NCBI RefSeq assembly: GCF_902167705.1
Contig: NZ_CABHMZ010000007.1
Location: 62,001-126,000, forward strand
DNA length: 64,000 nt
Origin: Streptococcus constellatus
GTDB taxonomy: Bacteria > Bacillota > Bacilli > Lactobacillales > Streptococcaceae
Direction: 5' to 3'
This document shows positions 57,046 to 64,000 of this stretch, one piece after another. Numbering within the stretch: the stretch's first letter is position 1; each line of letters starts with the position of its first letter. Position numbers and translations under genes: made by a program. Under the pieces are notes generated by a model. That model saw nothing but the letters and a program-made list of their open reading frames with translations, made no database searches and was not told the origin of the DNA.

Positions 57046-57879
57046 ATGAAGATAAAACGTTACGTTCTTGCGATCTGTGGTTTGATTTCTTTTTTGCTCC
57101 TTACAGCTTGTAGTAATGTTAGCAATCCTAAAGTAGATAATTGGTCAAAATACCAACAAAAAAAGAGCATTACCATTGGGTTTGACAATACATTTGTTCC
57201 TATGGGATTTGAGCAAAAAAATGGTCAATATGTTGGTTTTGATATTGATTTGGCAAATGCTGTATTTAAAGAATACGGAATAAAAATCATTTGGCAGCCG
57301 ATTGATTGGGACATGAAAGAAACAGAACTCACAAATGGAACGATTGACCTCATCTGGAACGGCTATTCTGCAACCGATGAGCGGCGGAAGAAAGTACAGT
57401 TCACCATTCCTTATATGAAAAATGAACAGGTATTAGTTGCTAAAAAGTCATCTAACATTGCAAAAACAGCTGACATGAAGGATAAAATTCTTGGCGCTCA
57501 GACAGGTTCTTCGGGTTACGATGAGTTTGAAGCTCATCCGGAGCTTTTGAAGAATCTGGTTAAAAATCACAAAGCTGCTCAATATCAAAGTTTTACAGAG
57601 GCGTTGATTGATTTGCAAAATAGTCGGATTGATGGATTGTTGATTGACCGAGTTTATGCTAATTATTATTTAAAAGAAGAGGGGATTTTGCCGGATTATT
57701 ATGTTTTCCCAGCCGGATTTGATAGCGAATCATTTGCGGTTGGTGCTAGAAAAACGGATAAGCAGCTCGTTGAAAACATAAACCAAGCATTCAAAAAATT
57801 ATATCAAACAGGTCAATTTCAAAAAATAGCAAACAAATGGTTTGGTGAGGATATTGCGACAGATGAAGTCAAAAAATGA
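57046..57879 (+). CDS. Amino-acid ABC transporter substrate-binding lipoprotein
   Basis: 277 residues. A type II signal peptide with lipobox LLTAC (Cys at about residue 22) is followed by a family-3 periplasmic-binding fold: ITIGFDNTFVPMGFEQKNGQYVGFDIDLANAVFKEYG (about 43-80) and ELTNGTIDLIWNGYSATDERRKKVQFTIPYM (about 98-128). The family-3 Arg in DERR contacts the ligand carboxylate. Anchored outside the membrane, it delivers an amino acid to the preceding permease-ATPase. Confidence 0.95.
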   Translation: MKIKRYVLAICGLISFLLLTACSNVSNPKVDNWSKYQQKKSITIGFDNTFVPMGFEQKNGQYVGFDIDLANAVFKEYGIKIIWQPIDWDMKETELTNGTIDLIWNGYSATDERRKKVQFTIPYMKNEQVLVAKKSSNIAKTADMKDKILGAQTGSSGYDEFEAHPELLKNLVKNHKAAQYQSFTEALIDLQNSRIDGLLIDRVYANYYLKEEGILPDYYVFPAGFDSESFAVGARKTDKQLVENINQAFKKLYQTGQFQKIANKWFGEDIATDEVKK

Positions 57880-57927
57880 GAGAACATCTGATTGTTGCAC
57901 CAATCACCCGCAGAAGAAGTAAAGACA

Positions 57928-57977
57928 AAACCCAAAGTTTTCGCTAGGAGTATCATCTTAGTGAGGGCTTTGGGTTT
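57928..57977 (+). terminator. Terminator of the amino-acid importer operon
   Basis: AAACCCAAAG (57928-57937) pairs with CTTTGGGTTT (57968-57977), with an inner CGCTA/TTAGTG helix. Confidence 0.75.
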
Positions 57978-58047
57978 GATGATTTATTGATTGTGAGAAA
58001 TGAGGGCCAAATTAGTTTGCTTTACTGATAAATTCCTAAAAATTATA

Positions 58048-58078
58048 GGCTGAGAATATTTTTATCTCAGCCTTATTT
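58048..58078. terminator. Second terminator between importer and MntE genes
   Basis: GGCTGAGA (58048-58055) / TCTCAGCC (58065-58072), followed by a T-rich tail. The rest of the 57880-58140 gap holds no credible ORF. Confidence 0.75.
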
Positions 58079-58140
58079 TTTATAGCAAAACTCCTTATTA
58101 GCCTTGTGGGAGCGAGATAAGAAAGTCGGTTTCTATGGCA

Positions 58141-59346
58141 TTACGACTGTTGTTTGCTCTCGTTTTTTCGTGTTTCTTGGTGGAAAATATTTTGCCACGT
58201 TTCGTGACGACGCCAAAGGCTAGTATGAATAATCCCGTCTTCTTCGTAGCAAATTAGTTTGGTTTTTTGACTGATAGAAGTTAATTGGAAATTTTTGATA
58301 GGAGATTGCTTTCCTTTTTCGATTTGAAATTCTTCTTTGTTCATTTGGCAGCCGTTTTGGGAAATGTACACAAATTCAGGCGCTAGCAAGTCCTCTAATT
58401 GACTACCCTGCTCAACCAATTGCTCTCTCATAAATAGCTTTCGATAAACATTGTCCAATATTTCATCTTCAGGGATAGGGGCTGGCTCAATGTGAATGTC
58501 AATATCAAAGACACCAAATCGTTCTTTGAGCGTATTTTCAACCTGATCGGCAATTTCGTGGCTTTCATAGACAGACAAGTCAGGATTCATTTCTAAAATG
58601 AGATCAAGATAGATATTGCTGCCGTAAGTCCGCCCTCTTTGAGATTTGACACGGGAAATCTTAGGAATTTCTAAAATGGCTTCTTTGTATTCTTTTAAAA
58701 GATTTTCATCAAAGCCGTCTGATAAACTAAAAGAAGATTCCATGAAAATTTCGTAAGCCGTTTTAAGGATGAAAAAGGTGATAATGATGGCAACCAGTTT
58801 ATCCACAATCGGGAAATTGAAGGCACTTGCGATGATTGCAATCGTTGTACCAAGCGAAGTGATAGCATCAGATAAATTGTCTTTGGCAGCAGCATCAAGT
58901 GCTTTAGACTGTGCTTTTTTTGCTAAAGCTTTATTGTAAAAATACACCCCTGTCATGACTAAGGCGGAAATAATCCCGACGATAGCGCCTAAAGGATCAA
59001 TGGTCGTTTCTTGGCGAGAAATAATTTTTTGAATAGTATCAATCAAAACATCAAATCCGACAAAAAACATGATAAGAGAGGTGACAAGACTAGCCAAGTC
59101 TTCAATTTTCCAGTGACCAAATTTGTGGTCCGTGTCAGCTGGCTTGCGTGCCATACGAAGTCCTATCAAAACGGCAATATTAGCAACAATATCCGAAACA
59201 TTGTTAAAACCGTCGGCTGTCAAACTAGAGGATTGTAAGACAGACCCGGCAATGATTTTAGTGATAGATAAGACAATGTAGGTGACAATAGCTAAAATAG
59301 CACCGCGCTCTGCGAGTTTAAGATTCTTTGCTGGATTATTATTCAT
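58141..59346 (-). CDS. mntE: Cation diffusion facilitator, manganese exporter type (MntE-like)
   Basis: 401 residues from ATG 59346, preceded by AAAGGAAAA; the frame to 59397 has no SD. Six-helix CDF domain with metal-site motifs DGFNNVSD (about 43-50) and DNLSDA (about 157-162) and the loop DHKFGHWKIEDLASLV, then a cytoplasmic domain and a long C-terminal extension ending SLWRRHETWQNIFHQET. The sequence closely resembles pneumococcal MntE as I remember it. It exports Mn2+ and prevents manganese toxicity. Confidence 0.9.
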   Translation of the reverse strand: MNNNPAKNLKLAERGAILAIVTYIVLSITKIIAGSVLQSSSLTADGFNNVSDIVANIAVLIGLRMARKPADTDHKFGHWKIEDLASLVTSLIMFFVGFDVLIDTIQKIISRQETTIDPLGAIVGIISALVMTGVYFYNKALAKKAQSKALDAAAKDNLSDAITSLGTTIAIIASAFNFPIVDKLVAIIITFFILKTAYEIFMESSFSLSDGFDENLLKEYKEAILEIPKISRVKSQRGRTYGSNIYLDLILEMNPDLSVYESHEIADQVENTLKERFGVFDIDIHIEPAPIPEDEILDNVYRKLFMREQLVEQGSQLEDLLAPEFVYISQNGCQMNKEEFQIEKGKQSPIKNFQLTSISQKTKLICYEEDGIIHTSLWRRHETWQNIFHQETRKNESKQQS

Positions 59347-59498
59347 GCGTTTTCCTTTCAGAATGTTTATTATAACGCTTTTTAAGTGATTTTTCAAACT
59401 TTTATGGGGAAGAAATAAAGCAAAGATTTTCTTTTCTAGTTTAGCTTATGAGTGATTTTTGTTATAATAGAATCATTGACTTTGAAAGAGGAAAAAAG

Positions 59499-61781
59499 AT
59501 GAATCCCTTATTAACTGGTATGAATGACCGTCAGGCGGAGGCGGTTCAAACAACGGAAGGGCCTTTGCTGATTATGGCAGGAGCTGGGTCTGGGAAAACA
59601 CGTGTTTTAACTCACCGTATTGCCTATTTGATTGATGAAAAGTTAGTCAATCCTTGGAATATCTTGGCGATTACTTTTACCAATAAAGCAGCTCGTGAGA
59701 TGAAAGAGCGTGCTTATACTCTCAATCCAGCAACAGAGGATTGCTTGATTGCGACTTTTCACTCGATGTGTGTGCGAATTTTGCGTAGGGAAGCTGACCA
59801 TATCGGCTATAACCGCAATTTTACGATTATCGATCCTAGTGAGCAACGGACTCTGATGAAGCGTATTCTCAAAACGCTCAATTTAGATCCTAAAAAGTGG
59901 AATGAACGAGCTATTTTAGGCACGATTTCCAATGCGAAAAATGATTTGATTGATGAAGTGGCCTATGCAGCTTTAGCAGGAGACATGTATACAGAAATTG
60001 TAGCGAAGTGCTATGAAATGTACCAAAAAGAGCTCCGTCAGTCAGAAGCGATGGACTTTGATGATTTAATCATGCTGACCTTGCGCCTTTTTGATAAAAA
60101 TCCAGATGTGTTGACTTATTACCAGCAGCGCTATCAATATATCCATGTGGACGAGTATCAAGATACCAACCACGCTCAGTACCAACTGGTCAAACTGTTA
60201 GCTTCACGCTTTAAAAATATCTGTGTGGTTGGTGATGCAGATCAGTCTATCTATGGCTGGCGAGGTGCTGATATGCAAAATATCTTGGACTTTGAAAAGG
60301 ATTATCCTGAAGCTAAAGTTGTTCTTCTGGAGGAAAATTACCGCTCAACCAAGACCATTCTGCAAGCTGCTAATGATGTTATCAAAAACAACCGCAACCG
60401 CCGTCCAAAGACTCTCTGGACACAAAATGCTGACGGTGAAGATATTGTTTATTATCGGGCTAATGATGAGCAAGACGAAGCTCTCTTTGTAGCTAAAACC
60501 ATTGATGAACTATCTAGCACATCTGACTATGTCTATCGGGATTTTGCTGTTCTTTACCGAACCAACGCCCAATCTCGGAATATTGAAGAATCTCTCCTAA
60601 AAGCTAATATTCCTTACACTATGGTGGGGGGGACTAAGTTTTATAGCCGCAAGGAAATTCGAGATGTTATCAGCTATCTCAATCTCATCGCTAATACTAG
60701 CGACAACATCAGTTTTGAACGCGTTGTCAATGAGCCCAAGCGGGGAGTTGGACCGGGTACAGTGGAGAAAATTCGTAATTTTGCAGCTGGTCAAGAGATG
60801 TCTCTTTTAGATGCTTCTTCGCAGATTATGCTCTCACCTGTTAAGGGGAAAGCTGCTCAGGCTGTTTTTGACTTTGCCAATCTTATTTTGAATCTGCGCG
60901 AACGATTGGACGAGTTGACCGTGACAGAACTGGTCGAGCTTGTGCTTGAAAAGACTGGTTACACCCAGCAATTAGCAGCTCAAGCTACGCTGGAAAGTCA
61001 GGCTCGAATTGAAAATATCGAAGAATTCCTTTCTGTTACTAAGAATTTTGATGAAAATCCAGAAAATGATACTGAGGAGACTGGTTTAGACAGACTTAGC
61101 CGTTTCTTCAATGATTTGGCTTTGATTGCAGATACAGATGATGGTGACCAGGAAAGCTCTGAAGTGACACTTATGACGCTGCATGCTGCCAAGGGGTTAG
61201 AATTTCCAGTGGTTTTCATTATCGGTATGGAAGAAAATGTCTTCCCACTTAGTCGCGCGGCTGATGACGAAGACGAGCTAGAGGAAGAGCGTCGATTAGC
61301 TTATGTCGGAATTACTCGTGCTGAAAAAGTCTTGTTCCTAACCAATGCCAACTCGCGCCTGCTATACGGAAAAACCAACTACAATCGTCCAACTCGTTTT
61401 CTCAATGAAATTAGTTCAGACTTGCTAGATTATCAAGGCTTGGCTCGACCTGCTAATATATCCTTTAAAGCTTCCTATGTGAATGGTAAAACTGTTCAGT
61501 TTGGTCAAGGAATGAGTCTCGCTCAAGCATTGCAGGAACGCAAGCGGCAAGCTGCACCGAGCAGCACTTCCTCTAGCCAGTTGCCATTTGGTAAGAATGT
61601 AGCTGCTAATCAGCCGACTATTGATTGGGCTATCGGCGACATTGCTCACCATAAAAAATGGGGAGATGGAACGGTATTGGAAGTGTCAGGCAGCGGTAGT
61701 AGCCAAGAATTGAAAATCAATTTTCCAGAGGTTGGATTAAAGAAACTGTTGGCAAGTGTTGCACCAATTGAGAAGAAGTGA
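59499..61781 (+). CDS. pcrA: ATP-dependent DNA helicase PcrA (UvrD family)
   Basis: 760 residues from ATG 59499, which has AAAGAGG upstream; the frame opens at 59448 without a ribosome site. SF1A motifs run in order: Q-motif LTGMNDRQAEAV, I IMAGAGSGKTRVLTHRI (about 27-43), Ia ITFTNKAAREMKER, II VDEYQDTN, III VVGDADQSIYGWRGAD, IV LEENYRS, V LMTLHAAKGLEFPVVF, VI RRLAYVGITRAEK. A C-terminal Tudor-like domain (WAIGDIAHHKKWGDGTVLEVSG) binds RNA polymerase in relatives. Role in repair, replication and transcription-conflict resolution. Confidence 0.96.
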   Translation: MNPLLTGMNDRQAEAVQTTEGPLLIMAGAGSGKTRVLTHRIAYLIDEKLVNPWNILAITFTNKAAREMKERAYTLNPATEDCLIATFHSMCVRILRREADHIGYNRNFTIIDPSEQRTLMKRILKTLNLDPKKWNERAILGTISNAKNDLIDEVAYAALAGDMYTEIVAKCYEMYQKELRQSEAMDFDDLIMLTLRLFDKNPDVLTYYQQRYQYIHVDEYQDTNHAQYQLVKLLASRFKNICVVGDADQSIYGWRGADMQNILDFEKDYPEAKVVLLEENYRSTKTILQAANDVIKNNRNRRPKTLWTQNADGEDIVYYRANDEQDEALFVAKTIDELSSTSDYVYRDFAVLYRTNAQSRNIEESLLKANIPYTMVGGTKFYSRKEIRDVISYLNLIANTSDNISFERVVNEPKRGVGPGTVEKIRNFAAGQEMSLLDASSQIMLSPVKGKAAQAVFDFANLILNLRERLDELTVTELVELVLEKTGYTQQLAAQATLESQARIENIEEFLSVTKNFDENPENDTEETGLDRLSRFFNDLALIADTDDGDQESSEVTLMTLHAAKGLEFPVVFIIGMEENVFPLSRAADDEDELEEERRLAYVGITRAEKVLFLTNANSRLLYGKTNYNRPTRFLNEISSDLLDYQGLARPANISFKASYVNGKTVQFGQGMSLAQALQERKRQAAPSSTSSSQLPFGKNVAANQPTIDWAIGDIAHHKKWGDGTVLEVSGSGSSQELKINFPEVGLKKLLASVAPIEKK

Positions 61782-61809
61782 AATCTAAATTTTAAAAGGG
61801 ACTACTGCG

Positions 61810-62208
61810 ATGAAATATTCCATTGAAGCCTGGATTTATGCCCCGATTACTAAGGAAATTTTGCTCTTAAAAGTTAAAACTGGACAACTTTCTTTCTGGC
61901 AACCGATTACTGGTGGCATTGAAAGTGATGAAAGTCCTGAAGTAGCTTGTATTCGTGAGATTTTTGAAGAGACTGGACTGGAAATCGAGCTAACAAAGCT
62001 TTTGAAAATTGGTCATCATACAGTTGTTATTGATGAAGACTTGACTATTTTTAAAACACTTTTTCTTGTGGAAACGAATCAAAAAGATATTCATATTTCT
62101 GATGAACATATTGATTTTATGTGGACAGAAGTTAAAAATGTGCCTGATATATTATACTGGCAGAGCAATCAAGAGACTTTTCAAAAGGTGGTCGAAAAGT
62201 TGAGATAG
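61810..62208 (+). CDS. Nudix hydrolase
   Basis: 132 residues. A complete Nudix box, GGIESDESPEVACIREIFEETGLEIE (about 37-62; GX5EX7REUXEEXGU), lies between short beta segments. The N-terminus YSIEAWIYAPITKEILLLKVK resembles dihydroneopterin-triphosphate or dATP pyrophosphohydrolases, but the substrate is not certain. 28 bp after pcrA; no strong SD (TTTTAAAAGGGACTACTGCG gives AAGGG). Confidence 0.85.
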   Translation: MKYSIEAWIYAPITKEILLLKVKTGQLSFWQPITGGIESDESPEVACIREIFEETGLEIELTKLLKIGHHTVVIDEDLTIFKTLFLVETNQKDIHISDEHIDFMWTEVKNVPDILYWQSNQETFQKVVEKLR

Positions 62209-62234
62209 CTAACAGCAGTGAAAGGAAGCAGTTT

Positions 62235-62324
62235 GTGGCAGAAAGTAGATTATTTAGAATATTGTATGTCCTTTTAGAAAGAGATAATGTTACAGCGAAG
62301 GAGCCGGCAGAAGTCCGCCTGTAA
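62235..62324 (+). pseudogene. Remnant of an HTH_11/WYL-type (YafY-like) regulator
   Basis: A 29-codon frame from GTG 62235 (GGAAG upstream) reads as the start of a YafY-like regulator: SRLFRILYVLLERDNVTAKEPAEV. Family members continue into ARRYEVSxRTIYRDID; here the frame stops at TAA 62322 and the rest is missing or scrambled. Short continuing fragments such as IEMIESMARRYKS follow in another frame. I read it as a decayed gene start. Confidence 0.6.
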
Positions 62325-62447
62325 ATCATAGAAATGATTGAAAGTATGGCGCGAAGATATAAAAGCTGACAGAAAGGTTAAATTTGATGAATAGGCGAGT
62401 TTGTTCATAGCAAATTGTGAACTTTTAATGATATAAAATAAATAAAA

Positions 62448-62502
62448 GAGTGAGACAAATCTTCTTGTGAAGCGATTGTAGCTTGTCTGACTCCTTTTTT
62501 AT
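62448..62502 (+). terminator. Terminator-like hairpin
   Basis: GAGTGAGACAA (from 62448) pairs with TTGTCTGACTC (to 62493) with one mismatch, followed by CTTTTTTA. The GAGTGAGACAA start resembles the GAGTGGGACAGAA hairpin at 46896. Confidence 0.65.
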
Positions 62503-62508
62503 TTTTGC

Positions 62509-62537
62509 TTGACATTAGAATTGTCAGAATTTATAAT
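62509..62537 (+). promoter_or_regulatory. Consensus promoter with a TGACA-N7-TGTCA palindrome
   Basis: -35 TTGACA (62509-62514), 17-bp spacer, -10 TATAAT (62532-62537). TGACA (62510-62514) and TGTCA (62522-62526) form an inverted repeat over the -35 and spacer, a likely repressor site. It is the best sigma-A match in the window. No intact ORF begins until 62865. Confidence 0.75.
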
Positions 62538-62621
62538 AATAGATAGAAAATGCGCTGGCTCCATTATCCTGAAAAAGGGATTTTTTATGATAAAATAAAA
62601 AGCTGATTTACTTGTGGAAAT

Positions 62622-62698
62622 ACTAATCCCAGTTTTAAGTAAAGTTATCAAGATGTTTCGCTTCGTCCGATTTGTAAGTGTGCTGGGATTAGTTTTTA
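62622..62698 (+). terminator. Large stem-loop between the promoter and the ABC gene
   Basis: Perfect 11-bp stem ACTAATCCCAG (62622-62632) / CTGGGATTAGT (62683-62693) with a 50-nt loop, followed by T4 after the final stem T. It would terminate or attenuate the transcript from 62509-62537 before the ABC gene. Confidence 0.65.
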
Positions 62699-62860
62699 GT
62701 AGAAAAGCAGTTTCTTGATGAGGCTCTGTATGCTGATTATACACTTTAGCAGATTTTAGCTGAGGATTGGTCGGAAGAAACTGCTATAAAATACTCTCGG
62801 TATATCATGAAATTGTTTGACTGGGAGTCCCATATTAGGATTTTAAGAGAAAGAAGGGAT
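62699..62860 (+). pseudogene. Degenerate coding remnant upstream of the ABC exporter
   Basis: One frame reads EKQFLDEALYADYTL, a TAG (62747-62749), then QILAEDWSEETAIKY and SRYIMKLFDWESHIRILRER, running up to the next gene. The amphipathic, protein-like sequence on both sides of one stop suggests the C-terminal part of a lost gene, perhaps a regulator of the exporter. I do not recognise the family, and whether it belongs with the HTH remnant at 62235 is unknown. Confidence 0.45.
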
Positions 62861-62864
62861 TTGT

Positions 62865-64000
62865 ATGAAGAAAAAGTCGGTTGTATCTTGGATACTGGAG
62901 TTTGTGTCTCTTCATAAATTTTATTTTATCATCAGTCTCATATTTGCTTTTTTATCTGTTTTGTGTGGATTTTTGCCTTATTTTTTTGTAGGAAATATGA
63001 TCAATCAGCTTTTACAAGGCAATCGAGATTGGAACTTTTATGTCCTTCAGTCCATTTGGATAGGACTGGCATGGATTGCGCATTGGGTTTTTCATGGGAT
63101 TTCGACGCTCTTATCTCACACTGCAACTTTTAAGATTTTGGCAGAAATGCGCTATCGTCTGACAGAGAAATTGGCCAAATTGCCCCTTGGAGTGGTCTTG
63201 AATCAATCTTCTGGTACTTACAAAAATATCATTGTTGAACGGGTGGATGCCACAGAAGTAACCTTGGCGCATTTAATTCCTGAGTTTACATCTGGACTAT
63301 GTGGTCCCTTTATTATCTTAATTGCCATGTTAGTGATTGATTGGCGCCTAACCTTGCTTTCGCTTCTGACAATCCCGATTGTTATCTTAGCTTATGGTAA
63401 TATGCTGCGCAAGAGCAAAGGTGATTTTGAAAATACGGTTGAGAAAACGAAAAAGCTCAACGATACAGCAGTAGAATACATCAATGGAATTGAAGTCATC
63501 AAAGTTTTTGGAAAAGAGAAATTTTCTTATGATAAATTTGTCATAGCTGCTAAAGAAGGAGTTGATTGTTTTATTGAATGGATGCGTAAATGCGTAGTAG
63601 AAATGGGCATTGTTACAGCTTTCTTGCCGTCTGGTTTGCTCTTCTTGCTTCCTTTTGGAACCTTCTTTTACCTGCAAGGGAGTCTAACAGCCAGCAACTT
63701 TATTCTACTAATCATTCTGTCTCTTAGTCTTTTGACACCTTTAATTTTAGTGGCTTCCTATATGGATGATCTACGGAAAATTGCGACGATTTTTGGTGAA
63801 GTGATTGCTATTTTGGAAAAACCTGATTTGCCTCGTCCGACAGAATTAACAGAAATTCCAAAAGGAACAGAACTGCGAATGACAGATGTTAGCTTTGGTT
63901 ATTCGGATGAGGAAGAAGTGTTGCATAGTATTTCCTTAACGATTGAGCCTGATACAGTGACTGCTCTTGTCGGTCCTTCTGGCTCAGGAAAATCTACGAT
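62865..64000 (+). CDS. ABC exporter, fused membrane and ATPase domains, 3' truncated by window edge
   Basis: Open from ATG 62865 (AAGAAGGGAT upstream) to the window end, 378 residues visible. It starts MKKKSVVSWILEFVSLHKFY. Six-helix ABC transmembrane domain (about 20-300), with coupling segment EYINGIEVIKVFGKEKFSYDKF and the pre-NBD linker GTELRMTDVSFGYSDEEEVLHSIS. The ATPase domain has just reached Walker A (GPSGSGKST) when the window ends. The type resembles the IrtA/YbtP-like half-transporters, which often come as heterodimer pairs, so a partner gene may follow beyond the window. Confidence 0.88.
   Translation, partial: MKKKSVVSWILEFVSLHKFYFIISLIFAFLSVLCGFLPYFFVGNMINQLLQGNRDWNFYVLQSIWIGLAWIAHWVFHGISTLLSHTATFKILAEMRYRLTEKLAKLPLGVVLNQSSGTYKNIIVERVDATEVTLAHLIPEFTSGLCGPFIILIAMLVIDWRLTLLSLLTIPIVILAYGNMLRKSKGDFENTVEKTKKLNDTAVEYINGIEVIKVFGKEKFSYDKFVIAAKEGVDCFIEWMRKCVVEMGIVTAFLPSGLLFLLPFGTFFYLQGSLTASNFILLIILSLSLLTPLILVASYMDDLRKIATIFGEVIAILEKPDLPRPTELTEIPKGTELRMTDVSFGYSDEEEVLHSISLTIEPDTVTALVGPSGSGKST

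Noticed and set aside
57997..58050. 17-codon ORF starting at ATG near 57997
   Set aside because: No SD, overlaps terminator DNA, too short to support.

Overview
The window is a stretch of chromosome from a low-GC Gram-positive coccus, almost certainly a Streptococcus. The evidence is the gene content and order: pheS-acetyltransferase-pheT behind a T-box, fruR-fruK-fruA, dapB-cca-ABC-F, miaA-hflX-orf-rnz-recJ, and dnaE-pfkA-pyk. DUF1149 and DUF3042 proteins, AGGAG ribosome sites and TTGACA/TATAAT promoters fit as well. A mitis, sanguinis or anginosus-type species is my best guess, but the species cannot be fixed by eye.

Layout. 1-5.1 kb: end of apt, metA under a MET-box, dnaD, phosphoglucomutase, and a convergent ferredoxin-NADP reductase. 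5.3-11.6 kb: aminopeptidase N, then the fructose PTS operon with a CcpA cre site. 11.7-16.8 kb: DUF1149, DegV, dapB, cca and an ABC-F ATPase, closely spaced or overlapping. 16.9-21.2 kb: phenylalanine T-box, pheS, acetyltransferase, pheT. 21.3-27.2 kb: a nucleotidyltransferase gene whose 3' end is occupied by a 5.1 kb integrative and mobilizable element with two XRE regulators, a candidate oriT, MobT relaxase, Xis and a Tn916-type tyrosine integrase. 27.3-29.6 kb: accessory genes (TMEM175-like channel, an unrecognised protein, HAD phosphatase). 29.6-34.5 kb, mostly minus strand: a Bcr/CflA-type pump broken by one in-frame stop, its likely TetR repressor with an acetyltransferase, bioY, a 42-residue membrane peptide and glutathione reductase. 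34.8-37.9 kb: a MacAB-like exporter. 38.0-46.8 kb: DUF3042 peptide, then miaA through recJ. 46.9-49.0 kb: a structured intergenic repeat and a GntR-ABC operon. 49.1-55.6 kb: dnaE, pfkA, pyk and a signal-peptidase-like protein that lacks both catalytic residues. 55.7-57.9 kb: an amino-acid ABC importer. 58.1-64 kb: MntE-type CDF exporter, PcrA helicase, Nudix hydrolase, a decayed regulator region, and the start of an ABC exporter that runs off the window.

How the parts work together. Most of the window is core metabolism and information processing: methionine and lysine biosynthesis, fructose uptake, glycolysis, tRNA maturation and charging, and replication/repair. The accessory pieces are the integrative element, the GNAT-TetR-pump module and the decayed 62.2-62.9 kb segment. 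The TetR module can be read almost completely from sequence: three copies of TGACYGHTRGTCA, one filling the 17-bp spacer of the GNAT-tetR promoter, one downstream of it, and one before the pump gene.

Limits: no database search was possible. Family names rest on motifs and remembered relatives, and promoters and operators are by-eye matches.
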